Of a stretch of DNA of 64,000 nucleotides, positions 28,552 to 36,342 are shown piece by piece (position 1 is the stretch's first letter; each line of letters starts with the position of its first letter). The notes beneath the pieces are model-generated. The model was not told where the DNA came from, did no database searches, and saw nothing but the letters and a program-made list of their open reading frames with translations. Origin of the DNA: Sneathiella limimaris. GTDB taxonomy: Bacteria > Pseudomonadota > Alphaproteobacteria > Sneathiellales > Sneathiellaceae. The position numbers and the translations under genes are program-made. The stretch covers positions 248,001-312,000 of the forward strand of contig NZ_JABBYJ010000001.1 of the NCBI RefSeq assembly GCF_012932565.1, in the 5' to 3' direction.

Positions 28552-29217
28552 TTACTCAACCGCTAGTCTTAAGGCTGCCCCAGACGCAATCGGACTTACT
28601 ACCAACGCCCCCAATGACAAACCACCGAGTAACATCAAATGGGATTTCACTGGCAACATTCCGATCGATGCCTCGACGGCTGCTACGCCGAAAATAAGTA
28701 CTGGAATATATAAGGGCAAGACCAGAAGCGACAACAGGACACCACCGCGACGCATCGCCACAGTAAGAGCACCGCCAATTGATCCTATTAAACTCAAAAC
28801 TGGCGAGCCAATCATTAAGGATAAAACCATAACCCAGATCCCGTCCGTCGGCAGATTAAGGGATATAGCAACAATTGGTGTGATCAGGATCAATGGAACA
28901 ACAGAGGTAATCCAATGAGCCGAAATCTTCGCGAGAACCATAAACTCAATTGGCAAGGGCCCCTGCATCAGTTGTTCGAGCGTACCATCCTCATAATCAG
29001 CCTGATACAGCCGATCCAAAGTCAACAAACATGCTAGTAGTGCCGCCACCCAAAGGACCCCAGGTGCGATCCGAGCCAAGATATTTAGCTCAGGCCCGAC
29101 ACCCAACGGAAATAAGGTCACCGCAATTACAAAGAAAGCCAATGTCATCGGAATTGTGCTTCCCTGCCGATATGCCAGCTTCAAATCGCGAAGAAACAAC
29201 GTCCAAAAGGCGATCAA
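28552..29217 (-). CDS. ccmB: Haem exporter permease CcmB
   Basis: CcmB is the 221-residue six-helix membrane subunit of the CcmAB ABC complex, whose ATP hydrolysis frees haem-loaded CcmE. The typical DLYQADYEDG-like LDRLYQADYEDGTLEQL block follows the second helix, and PLYIPVLIFGVAA lies near residue 173. It overlaps ccmA by 4 bases. Confidence 0.95.
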   Translation of the reverse strand: MIAFWTLFLRDLKLAYRQGSTIPMTLAFFVIAVTLFPLGVGPELNILARIAPGVLWVAALLACLLTLDRLYQADYEDGTLEQLMQGPLPIEFMVLAKISAHWITSVVPLILITPIVAISLNLPTDGIWVMVLSLMIGSPVLSLIGSIGGALTVAMRRGGVLLSLLVLPLYIPVLIFGVAAVEASIGMLPVKSHLMLLGGLSLGALVVSPIASGAALRLAVE

Positions 29218-29834
29218 GACAGGTCTCCAGCATATTCAGAAATATCGAGAATATCCTCTGTCCCTGTTCCTAGATCCTGGTGTGTTGCCAGTACGGCCAT
29301 TCCTTTGGCAGCTATATGCTTTTTCAAGACACTCCGAAATAAGTCGATATAGTGACTGTCGAGTGAACTAATCGGCTCATCCAGAATCCATAGAGGCGTG
29401 TTACTGATCAACAGCCGAGCCAAGTTGGATCGCTTCTTCTGTCCCGCCGATAGGTTTTGTGTGGGGTAATCAGCGATTTTATCCAACTCGAATGTAGTTA
29501 TGGCTTCCGCCACGTCACTACTTCCCCGATATTTAGACCAAAAGCTCAGATTTTCGCGTGGTGAAAACGAACCTTTCAAAGCATCTTGATGTCCAATGTA
29601 AGAAAACTCTCTTTGGTACTCCATAGGGTCATCACCCACAGACTTTCCGTTCCAGAGAAACTCTCCTGAAGCGGGTTTAAGGAGACAAGCCAGGACACGC
29701 AGCAATGACGATTTGCCGGATCCATTGGGACCTTTTACCCAAAGTACGCGACCCGGGGACAATGAAAAGTCAACACCTTGAAAGATGCACCTTTCCTGCC
29801 GAATACAGGACAAATTGCTTGCAGCTAGAGTCAT
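29214..29834 (-). CDS. ccmA: Cytochrome c biogenesis ATP-binding protein CcmA
   Basis: CcmA is the ABC ATPase partner of CcmB. I start the gene at MTLAASNLSCIRQ (206 residues). The longer reading frame would begin inside the terminator of the gene upstream. The Walker A is GPNGSGKSS, the signature region is NLSAGQKKR, and the Walker B is LWILDEPISSLD. It heads the ccm operon, so its promoter must lie in or near the short stretch between the terminator at 29851-29888 and the start codon, or transcription enters by read-through. Confidence 0.95.
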   Translation of the reverse strand: MTLAASNLSCIRQERCIFQGVDFSLSPGRVLWVKGPNGSGKSSLLRVLACLLKPASGEFLWNGKSVGDDPMEYQREFSYIGHQDALKGSFSPRENLSFWSKYRGSSDVAEAITTFELDKIADYPTQNLSAGQKKRSNLARLLISNTPLWILDEPISSLDSHYIDLFRSVLKKHIAAKGMAVLATHQDLGTGTEDILDISEYAGDLS

Positions 29835-29850
29835 AGACCTAAACGCCCAT

Positions 29851-29888
29851 AAAAAAAGGAACAATCCTTGACTACAGGATTGTCCCTT
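29851..29888 (-). terminator. Intrinsic terminator after the PaaK-like gene
   Basis: On the minus strand GGGACAATCCT and AGGATTGTTCC form an 11-bp stem (one G-U pair) with a 7-base loop, followed by seven T. It ends the transcript of the PaaK-like gene and separates it from ccmA. Confidence 0.92.
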
Positions 29889-29924
29889 TAATCGCAATAG
29901 ACTTAAGAAGTCTTGATTCTGGGC

Positions 29925-31172
29925 TTATTCGTATGTCCGTTGGTCATCAATAACCTTACCGTCATTGGCCAGACTACCAATAGCCACAAATTCAACATCA
30001 CCCTTCAGTTTGCAAAGACTCTGAACTGATTGTGCAACGGCAGCTTTTAAATCTTCACTTCCACCGTCCACTTCACACTGAAGCGTCATCTGGTCCACAT
30101 TGTCAGAACTCGTAACGACGAGGCGAACTTTCTTCAGTTCTGAATGTCTTTTCTGGACGTCCGCCACACTACCTGGGTGTACGAACATTCCTTTCACCTT
30201 GGCAGTTTGATCGGCTCGGCCCATCCAGCCTTTAATCCGCGGTCCTGTCCGCCCGCAAGAGCTCCCCTCAGGCAGAAAAGCGGACATGTCACCAGTACCG
30301 AAACGAATGAGTGGATATGTTTTATTGAACGTTGTAACGACAACTTCGCCAACTTCACCAGGGGCAACTGGATCTCCGGTGCCTGGGCGAACGATTTCGA
30401 CAATAATCCCCTCATCGATCGTCATGCCTTCCATGGCTTCAGTTTCGTATGCAATTAGTCCAAGATCAGCAGTACCGTAGGACTGGATTACTGTTTCAAT
30501 ACCCATATCCTGTAATTGCTGGCGCAAGGAAGGAGGCAGCGCTTCACCGCCCACGCTCGCAACCTTCAGAGAAGACATATCCATTCCAGCTTCCTTGCCT
30601 TTTTCCAGCAGGATTTTAAGAAAAGAAGGGGTCCCCACATAGGCTCTCGGCTTCAAAGTAGCGATCGCCTGAAGTTGCATTTCTGTATTTCCAATACCGG
30701 CCGGAAATACTGGACAGCCCACAGCGCGGGCACCACTTTCCATCATGTGTCCGGCAGGTGTCATGTGATAGGAAAACGTATTATACACCAGGTCACCGGG
30801 ACGGAAACCAGCCGCCCACATTGCCCGGCCCATCCGGAAATAGTCTTTGGTACTCTGACCTGGCTCAAAAATTGGTCCTGGTGACATAAAGACGTTTGCG
30901 ACAGATCCAATATCCTCACCATTTAGCCCACCTAAGGGTGGATTATCTTTCTGTTTGGCAATTAGGTCTGATTTACGCGTTACCGGTAGTTTAGCCAACT
31001 CTTCGAGACTATTCACAGACGCTGGATCAACATCCTTCAGGATTTCCCCAAAATAGGCGGAATTCGTTTTTGCATGCGCCAATTGTTCCTGAAGCTTCGC
31101 AATCTGGTCTTTCAGCCGTTGCTCAGAAGATCTGGTCTCCAGATCATCATAATATTTACCAGAGCCTGTCAT
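29925..31172 (-). CDS. PaaK-like phenylacetate-CoA ligase family protein with degenerate P-loop
   Basis: This is a 415-residue ANL-superfamily protein, starting at MTGSGKYYDDLETRS. A longer frame begins inside the terminator upstream. It follows PaaK over much of its length (for example VIQSYGTADLGLIAYETE and GWMGRADQTAKVKGMFVHP). However, the adenylate P-loop, normally SSGTTGKPT, reads FMSPGPIFEPGQ at about residues 95-106. It may therefore bind AMP differently or be non-catalytic. It lies after the liv ABC genes with its own terminators on both sides. CoA ligation is inferred from the family only. Confidence 0.78.
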   Translation of the reverse strand: MTGSGKYYDDLETRSSEQRLKDQIAKLQEQLAHAKTNSAYFGEILKDVDPASVNSLEELAKLPVTRKSDLIAKQKDNPPLGGLNGEDIGSVANVFMSPGPIFEPGQSTKDYFRMGRAMWAAGFRPGDLVYNTFSYHMTPAGHMMESGARAVGCPVFPAGIGNTEMQLQAIATLKPRAYVGTPSFLKILLEKGKEAGMDMSSLKVASVGGEALPPSLRQQLQDMGIETVIQSYGTADLGLIAYETEAMEGMTIDEGIIVEIVRPGTGDPVAPGEVGEVVVTTFNKTYPLIRFGTGDMSAFLPEGSSCGRTGPRIKGWMGRADQTAKVKGMFVHPGSVADVQKRHSELKKVRLVVTSSDNVDQMTLQCEVDGGSEDLKAAVAQSVQSLCKLKGDVEFVAIGSLANDGKVIDDQRTYE

Positions 31173-31206
31173 GTTTTTTCTCTTTCTAATCGATAGCCTT
31201 GTTATC

Positions 31207-31250
31207 AATAAAAAAGGCAACCAAAACCTTCATGATTTTTAGTTGCCTTC
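31207..31250 (-). terminator. Intrinsic terminator after livF
   Basis: On the minus strand AAGGCAAC and GTTGCCTT form an 8-bp stem around a roughly 20-base loop, followed by TTTT-rich sequence. It lies just after livF and overlaps the 5' end of the unextended PaaK-like reading frame. Confidence 0.85.
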
Positions 31251-31258
31251 CTCTTTGA

Positions 31259-32080
31259 TTAAGCAAGCCAACGTTTACGCCGCCGGTAATGCTTCACATC
31301 TCTAAAGCTCTTGCGACCGTCGCCGCCCAGGCCGAGATAAAATTCTTTTACGTCCTCGTTATTAGACAGATCTTTTGCATCACCATCCATCACAACGCGA
31401 CCGTTTTCCAAGATATATCCATAATGCGCATATTTCAGCGCGATCGTTGCGTTTTGCTCAGCAACAAGAAAACTCACACCTGTTTCCTCGTTAAGCCGCT
31501 TTACGATCTCAAAAATTTCTTCCACCAGCTGCGGAGCAAGTCCCATTGATGGCTCATCCAATAGGATCAAGCTTGGTTCTGCCATCAGGGCACGACCAAC
31601 TGCCACCATCTGCTGTTCGCCACCGGATACGTATCCAGCCAGTGATGTCCGACGTTCTTTCAAACGTGGAAAATAATGATAAACCTTCTCAAGTTCCTCA
31701 TTGATCATAGCCCGGCCGCCTTTTCGAGTATAGGCGCCGGTCAGCAAATTCTCTTCAACCGTCAAATGTTCAAAACAATGACGACCTTCCATCACCTGGA
31801 CAACACCCTGGGTTACCAGTTCGGCAGGTGATTTTTCAGTAATGTTTTCGCCACGGTACTCAATCGAGCCTTTCGTAACCTCCCCTCGCTCAGAGCGGAG
31901 GAGGTTCGAAATGGCTTTCAAGGAAGTCGTCTTGCCAGCACCATTAGCCCCTAGGATTGAGACAATGGACCCTTCCGGCACCTCAAGAGAGACACCTTTC
32001 AAGACGAGGATCACATGGTCATAAATGACCTCGATATTATTCACCCTGAGAAGGGGATTGCTTGACGCATTCATTGGCAA
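31259..32080 (-). CDS. livF: Branched-chain-type ABC transporter ATP-binding protein (LivF family)
   Basis: This 273-residue ATPase of a HAAT-type importer has Walker A GANGAGKT, signature YVSGGEQQM and Walker B LILLDEPSMGLAPQLV. The C-terminal end carries a basic tail (SFRDVKHYRRRKRW). The family name suggests branched-chain amino acids, but related importers carry urea, short amides or aromatic acids, so the substrate is not determined. It is the last of the five transporter genes and is followed by a terminator. Confidence 0.9.
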   Translation of the reverse strand: MPMNASSNPLLRVNNIEVIYDHVILVLKGVSLEVPEGSIVSILGANGAGKTTSLKAISNLLRSERGEVTKGSIEYRGENITEKSPAELVTQGVVQVMEGRHCFEHLTVEENLLTGAYTRKGGRAMINEELEKVYHYFPRLKERRTSLAGYVSGGEQQMVAVGRALMAEPSLILLDEPSMGLAPQLVEEIFEIVKRLNEETGVSFLVAEQNATIALKYAHYGYILENGRVVMDGDAKDLSNNEDVKEFYLGLGGDGRKSFRDVKHYRRRKRWLA

Positions 32081-32105
32081 GACTTCCTTTATTCAACACT
32101 AACGC

Positions 32106-33422
32106 TTAGGAGCAGCTAACTGCATCCAAACCTTTTTCTTTCAGGTAGCTTTCAGCAGATTTTTTCATCGCTGGCAGAACGAGATCATCCATAGGAGTAA
32201 GCTCGTCTGAAACGATGTTCCACTTCTTGCCATCCCACTGCTGGATGCGGAAAGAACCGCCGCCAACATGGTCTGAACAGGTTGGTGAAATTTCTGGACC
32301 CATGCCTGCAACACCCATTTTCTCGGCCATTGCTGCATCCATCTTCAGATTTTCCATACCCCAGCGAAGCTGTTCGGAAGTAATTGCTTTCACACCGAAT
32401 TTTTCCTGTGCTGCAAGAATACCAGCGTGGATAAAGACCTGTGTCAGAACAGAACGGTTATAAAGCACTTGGCCAACGTTCTCTTTACCTGCACCATTAC
32501 CTTTGTCATAAACATGTTTCATAATGTCTTGGATGACTGGGAATTCTGTGCCAGCAGCAGAGAAAGTTGCACTCTTATAGCCAACAGCTGCATCACCTGC
32601 AGGAATTGTGTCCTGCTCAGCACCGGCCCACCAGTTACCAATGAAGTTTTCTGCTGGGAAGCGGATTTTAGCAGCTTCTTTGATTGCGGCTGCGTTCATC
32701 GCACCCCAACCCCACATGACAATGTAGTCAGGTTTTGCACGGCGGATCTGCAGCCATGTTGCTTTCTGCTCAATACCTGGGAATACCACTGGGTATTTCT
32801 TCAGGTTAAAGCCGAATTTTTCGGACAAGGTTTCCATAATCGGAATGGATTCTTTACCATAGGCGATGTCTAGATAAACAAGGGCAACAGTCTTGCCTTT
32901 AACGTTATCCATTCCACCTTCCTGCTGGCCAATATACTTCAGGATACCAGTTGCCTGACCCCAGTAGTTAGTCATCAGAGGAAATACATATGGGAAAGCT
33001 GTGCCAATACCGGCATCGGCACGACCATAACCCATTGTCAGAAGTGGAATTTTATCTGTCCGTGTCCGATCAGCCAGGGCGTAGGTTACACCTGTGCTGT
33101 ATGGTTGGTAAATCAGCGCACCACCATTGTTGCCTTTTGTACGTTCATAGCACTCAACACCACGGTCAGTGTTGTAACCGAACTCGCATTCTTCGTGAAT
33201 GACCCGCGCGCCGTTGACGCCACCGTCACGCTCATTGATCATCGCCCAATAGTCAGCTGCACCATTGGCTGTTGGAATACCACCCGGCGCAAAAGGTCCA
33301 GTACGATAAACCAGTTTCGGCAAATACAGTGTATCTTCTGCAAAAGCCGGGGCTGGCGCTGTAAACGGAGCCGCAAGAACAGCAGCCCCCAAAGCACCGA
33401 GAACAAATTTCTTCAAACTCAT
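32106..33422 (-). CDS. HAAT-type ABC transporter substrate-binding protein
   Basis: This 438-residue periplasmic binding protein has a signal peptide (MSLKKFVLGALGAAVLAAPF, cleaved after about APAFA) and a type-I Peripla_BP domain beginning TLYLPKLVYRTGPFAPGG. The binding region contains DYWAMINERDGGVNGARV. The length is greater than classical LivJ/LivK (about 370). A cysteine pair near the end could form a disulfide. The subtype is often found with an adjacent acyl-CoA ligase, which points to an organic acid rather than leucine, but this is inference. Confidence 0.88.
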   Translation of the reverse strand: MSLKKFVLGALGAAVLAAPFTAPAPAFAEDTLYLPKLVYRTGPFAPGGIPTANGAADYWAMINERDGGVNGARVIHEECEFGYNTDRGVECYERTKGNNGGALIYQPYSTGVTYALADRTRTDKIPLLTMGYGRADAGIGTAFPYVFPLMTNYWGQATGILKYIGQQEGGMDNVKGKTVALVYLDIAYGKESIPIMETLSEKFGFNLKKYPVVFPGIEQKATWLQIRRAKPDYIVMWGWGAMNAAAIKEAAKIRFPAENFIGNWWAGAEQDTIPAGDAAVGYKSATFSAAGTEFPVIQDIMKHVYDKGNGAGKENVGQVLYNRSVLTQVFIHAGILAAQEKFGVKAITSEQLRWGMENLKMDAAMAEKMGVAGMGPEISPTCSDHVGGGSFRIQQWDGKKWNIVSDELTPMDDLVLPAMKKSAESYLKEKGLDAVSCS

Positions 33423-33526
33423 ATTTTCCTCCCAGAGTTACCCTTGTTTACGCGCGGTCAAAACCGCCAAGAGAAGTTTTCCATTTTGAAAACCAGACCT
33501 AACTGTGACCGGCTTTCAAAAACAGA

Positions 33527-34612
33527 TCAATATGGAAACGGCCAGGTTCTCAGTTTTTCCTTACCGATGGTCCATAGTCTTGCAAGCCCATGAGGCTCAA
33601 CAATCAAGAAAAAGATAATCAGGACACCAAACACCATGAATTCAAGGTGGGCGACCATGTCTACTCCAATATCCCAACCGACCATAGGAGGTACATTATT
33701 CAGGAAAATTGGCAAAAGCATGATGAAGCCGGCCCCAATGAACGATCCAAGAATACTGCCCATACCACCAATGATCACCATAAACAGAATGGCGAACGAC
33801 CGATTGATACCAAAAGCTTCCGGTTCAACAGTTCCGAGATGGACAAATGCCCAGAGTGCGCCGGCCACACCGCAGAAGAAAGAGCTGACCGCAAACGCTG
33901 ATAATTTTGTCTGAAGTGGCTTAAAGCCAATAATCTCTGCAGCAATATCCATGTCGCGGATAGCCATCCAACCGCGGCCAATATGACTTCGAACAAGGTT
34001 CTTGGCTGCCAAAGCGAGAACAGCAACAAAAACCAAGGTGAAGATATATTTTTCTGCAGCGGTATTAAATTCGTAACCCAGGACCACCAAAGGCGGTGCA
34101 GTGATCACACCGGAAGGGCTGTAGTTTGTAAACCAACCAACTTTAACAAACAGCCATTCTAGGAAGAACTGAGCCGCAAGGGTTGCCACAGCCAGATAGA
34201 AGCCTTTGATCCGCAAAGACGGAATACCAAACATAATCCCAACAAGGGCAGCAACCAGTCCAGACAACAGAATGGTTAATACCAACGGCATGGTTCCTTC
34301 GAACCCACCAACTGTGATAGTGAATGTCGCAAACTTATAAGCTGCGAACGCACCAACAGCCATGAACCCGCCGGTTCCGAGTGAAATCTGCCCTGCATAA
34401 CCTGTCAAAATATTCAGGCCGATCGCAGCCAGCGCCAAGATCAAAAACGGTGTCATGATGGCGCTAATGAAATACTCACCCCCAAATAGTGGGATACCAA
34501 CAAAAGCGATGAGCAAGATTATTCCAATGCCAATCCGGTCCTGAAGGATCGGAAATACCGCCTGGTCTTCTTTATAAGAGGACTTAAACTGTCCAGCTTC
34601 ACGATAAAACAT
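33527..34612 (-). CDS. livM: ABC transporter permease (LivM family)
   Basis: This 361-residue inner-membrane permease of the HAAT importer has many hydrophobic helices and the family block NILTGYAGQISLGTGGFMAVGAF near residue 68. The coupling-helix region is RSHIGRGWMAIRDMDIAAE near residue 208. It pairs with LivH to form the channel and is 5 bases after it. Confidence 0.92.
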   Translation of the reverse strand: MFYREAGQFKSSYKEDQAVFPILQDRIGIGIILLIAFVGIPLFGGEYFISAIMTPFLILALAAIGLNILTGYAGQISLGTGGFMAVGAFAAYKFATFTITVGGFEGTMPLVLTILLSGLVAALVGIMFGIPSLRIKGFYLAVATLAAQFFLEWLFVKVGWFTNYSPSGVITAPPLVVLGYEFNTAAEKYIFTLVFVAVLALAAKNLVRSHIGRGWMAIRDMDIAAEIIGFKPLQTKLSAFAVSSFFCGVAGALWAFVHLGTVEPEAFGINRSFAILFMVIIGGMGSILGSFIGAGFIMLLPIFLNNVPPMVGWDIGVDMVAHLEFMVFGVLIIFFLIVEPHGLARLWTIGKEKLRTWPFPY

Positions 34613-34617
34613 TCTGA

Positions 34618-35511
34618 CTAAACCCTCTCAATAATCTTTTCACCGAACAGGCCCTGCGGACGGAACAGCAGGAACAGCATCGCCAGCATGTATGCAAACC
34701 AGTTTTCGATCGCACCGCCGACGATTGGGCCAAGATAGATTTCAGCCATCTTTTCACCGGCACCAATGATCAATCCACCTACGATCGCGCCAGGAATAGA
34801 CGTAAAGCCACCCAACATAAGCACAGGCAGCGCTTTCAGGGCAATCAGGCTCAGACTAAATTGAACACCCAGCTTAGAGCCCCACATGATACCAGCAACA
34901 AGGCCAACGAGACCCGCAACTGTCCACACAACGATCCAGATGAAGCGAAGGGAAATACCAACGGACATAGCTGCCTGGTGATCATCAGCAACAGCACGAA
35001 GAGCCCGGCCAATTTTCGTTTTATTAAAGAAGATTGCTAAGAGCGCCACCAAAGCAGCAGCTGTCAAACCCGCAACCAACTCAAGTTGATCAATGAAAAT
35101 ACCTCCGACATCAAAAATGTCGTTCGGAAGACCAATATCCAGAACCTTAATGTCACTTCCCCACACTGTCTGGCCAAAACCATCCAGGAAGAACGTAACA
35201 CCAATGGTCGCCATAAAGAGGATAATGGGTTCTTGATTGACCAGCTTACCCAGCACGAATTTCTCTACGCACCAAGCCAAGGCAACCATAATTGCCACTG
35301 TAATGAGGAAGGCAATTGACCAATGAACGCCAAGCGCTTCCTGAACACCCACGAGGCTGAGAGCTGCAAACAGCATCATCGCGCCCTGGGCAAAGTTAAA
35401 CACACCTGAGGCTTTAAAAATCAGCACGAAGCCGAGAGCCACCAGGGAATAAAGGGCACCTGTCAACAATCCACTGAACAGGACCTCAACGAAGAACAAA
35501 AAGTCCGCCAT
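34618..35511 (-). CDS. livH: ABC transporter permease (LivH family)
   Basis: This 297-residue permease is the LivM partner. It begins with VEVLFSGLLTGALYSLVALG and has NFAQGAMMLFAAL near residue 38. Its coupling segment TKIGRALRAVADDHQAAMSVG is near residue 164. Its C-terminus FRPQGLFGEKIIERV is typical of the family. It lies between livG and livM. Confidence 0.92.
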   Translation of the reverse strand: MADFLFFVEVLFSGLLTGALYSLVALGFVLIFKASGVFNFAQGAMMLFAALSLVGVQEALGVHWSIAFLITVAIMVALAWCVEKFVLGKLVNQEPIILFMATIGVTFFLDGFGQTVWGSDIKVLDIGLPNDIFDVGGIFIDQLELVAGLTAAALVALLAIFFNKTKIGRALRAVADDHQAAMSVGISLRFIWIVVWTVAGLVGLVAGIMWGSKLGVQFSLSLIALKALPVLMLGGFTSIPGAIVGGLIIGAGEKMAEIYLGPIVGGAIENWFAYMLAMLFLLFRPQGLFGEKIIERV

Positions 35512-35532
35512 ACTTAACTCTCCTGTCTTGGA

Positions 35533-36324
35533 TTAATGACCGCCGCCCAGATAGGCGTCGATAACTTTCTGGTTGCTACGGACCTCATCAGGAACACCAT
35601 CCCCGATCTTCCCTCCGTAATCGAGGACCATCACTCGATCGGAAATATCCATAACCACACCCATATCATGCTCAATAAGACAAATGGTCGTGCCAAACTC
35701 ATCATTAACATCAAGGATAAAGCGGCACATGTCCTCTTTCTCCTCAAGGTTCATACCAGCCATTGGCTCGTCCAGAAGCAGAAGCTCGGGCTCAGCAGCA
35801 AGTGCCCGGCCCAATTCAACACGTTTTTGCAGACCGTAAGGAAGCCGGCCTACAGGTGTTTTCCGAATGGCTTCAATTTCCAGAAAATCAATAATGTCTT
35901 CTACGAAACGCCGATGCTCCAACTCTTCCTTCTGGGCACTTCCCCACCAGAACATAGAGGACAGCAGGCTTGATTTCATTTTAAGATTCCTGCCTGTCAT
36001 GATGTTGTCCAGTGTGGACATTCCGCGGAACAGAGCCACGTTTTGGAAGGTCCTCGCAATACCCTGGGTGGCAGCCTCGTGAGGCTTCATGGCACTCCGT
36101 GTTTGACCTTTGTAGGTTATTGTACCCTGCTGCGGATGATAAAATCCGTTAATGCAGTTCAACATGGAAGTTTTACCAGCACCGTTTGGTCCAATGATTG
36201 CCCGGATTTCACCTTTCTTGATGTCAAAACTAACATCAGAAATCGCTCGCACCGCACCAAAAGAAAGGCTGATATCTTCTACTTCCAGCAGGACATCGCC
36301 TGGCTTGTAGTCTTGATTTGTCAT
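35533..36324 (-). CDS. livG: ABC transporter ATP-binding protein (LivG family)
   Basis: This is the 263-residue second ATPase of the importer. Walker A is GPNGAGKTS, the arginine-rich Q-loop region is GIARTFQNVALF, the degenerate signature is LPYGLQKRVELGRAL and the Walker B is LLLLDEPMAGMN. The C-terminal end (VRSNQKVIDAYLGGGH) is usual for LivG. It follows fadD by 18 bases and shares its transcript with livH. Confidence 0.93.
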   Translation of the reverse strand: MTNQDYKPGDVLLEVEDISLSFGAVRAISDVSFDIKKGEIRAIIGPNGAGKTSMLNCINGFYHPQQGTITYKGQTRSAMKPHEAATQGIARTFQNVALFRGMSTLDNIMTGRNLKMKSSLLSSMFWWGSAQKEELEHRRFVEDIIDFLEIEAIRKTPVGRLPYGLQKRVELGRALAAEPELLLLDEPMAGMNLEEKEDMCRFILDVNDEFGTTICLIEHDMGVVMDISDRVMVLDYGGKIGDGVPDEVRSNQKVIDAYLGGGH

Positions 36325-36342
36325 ACTCTACTCGCTCCCGCT

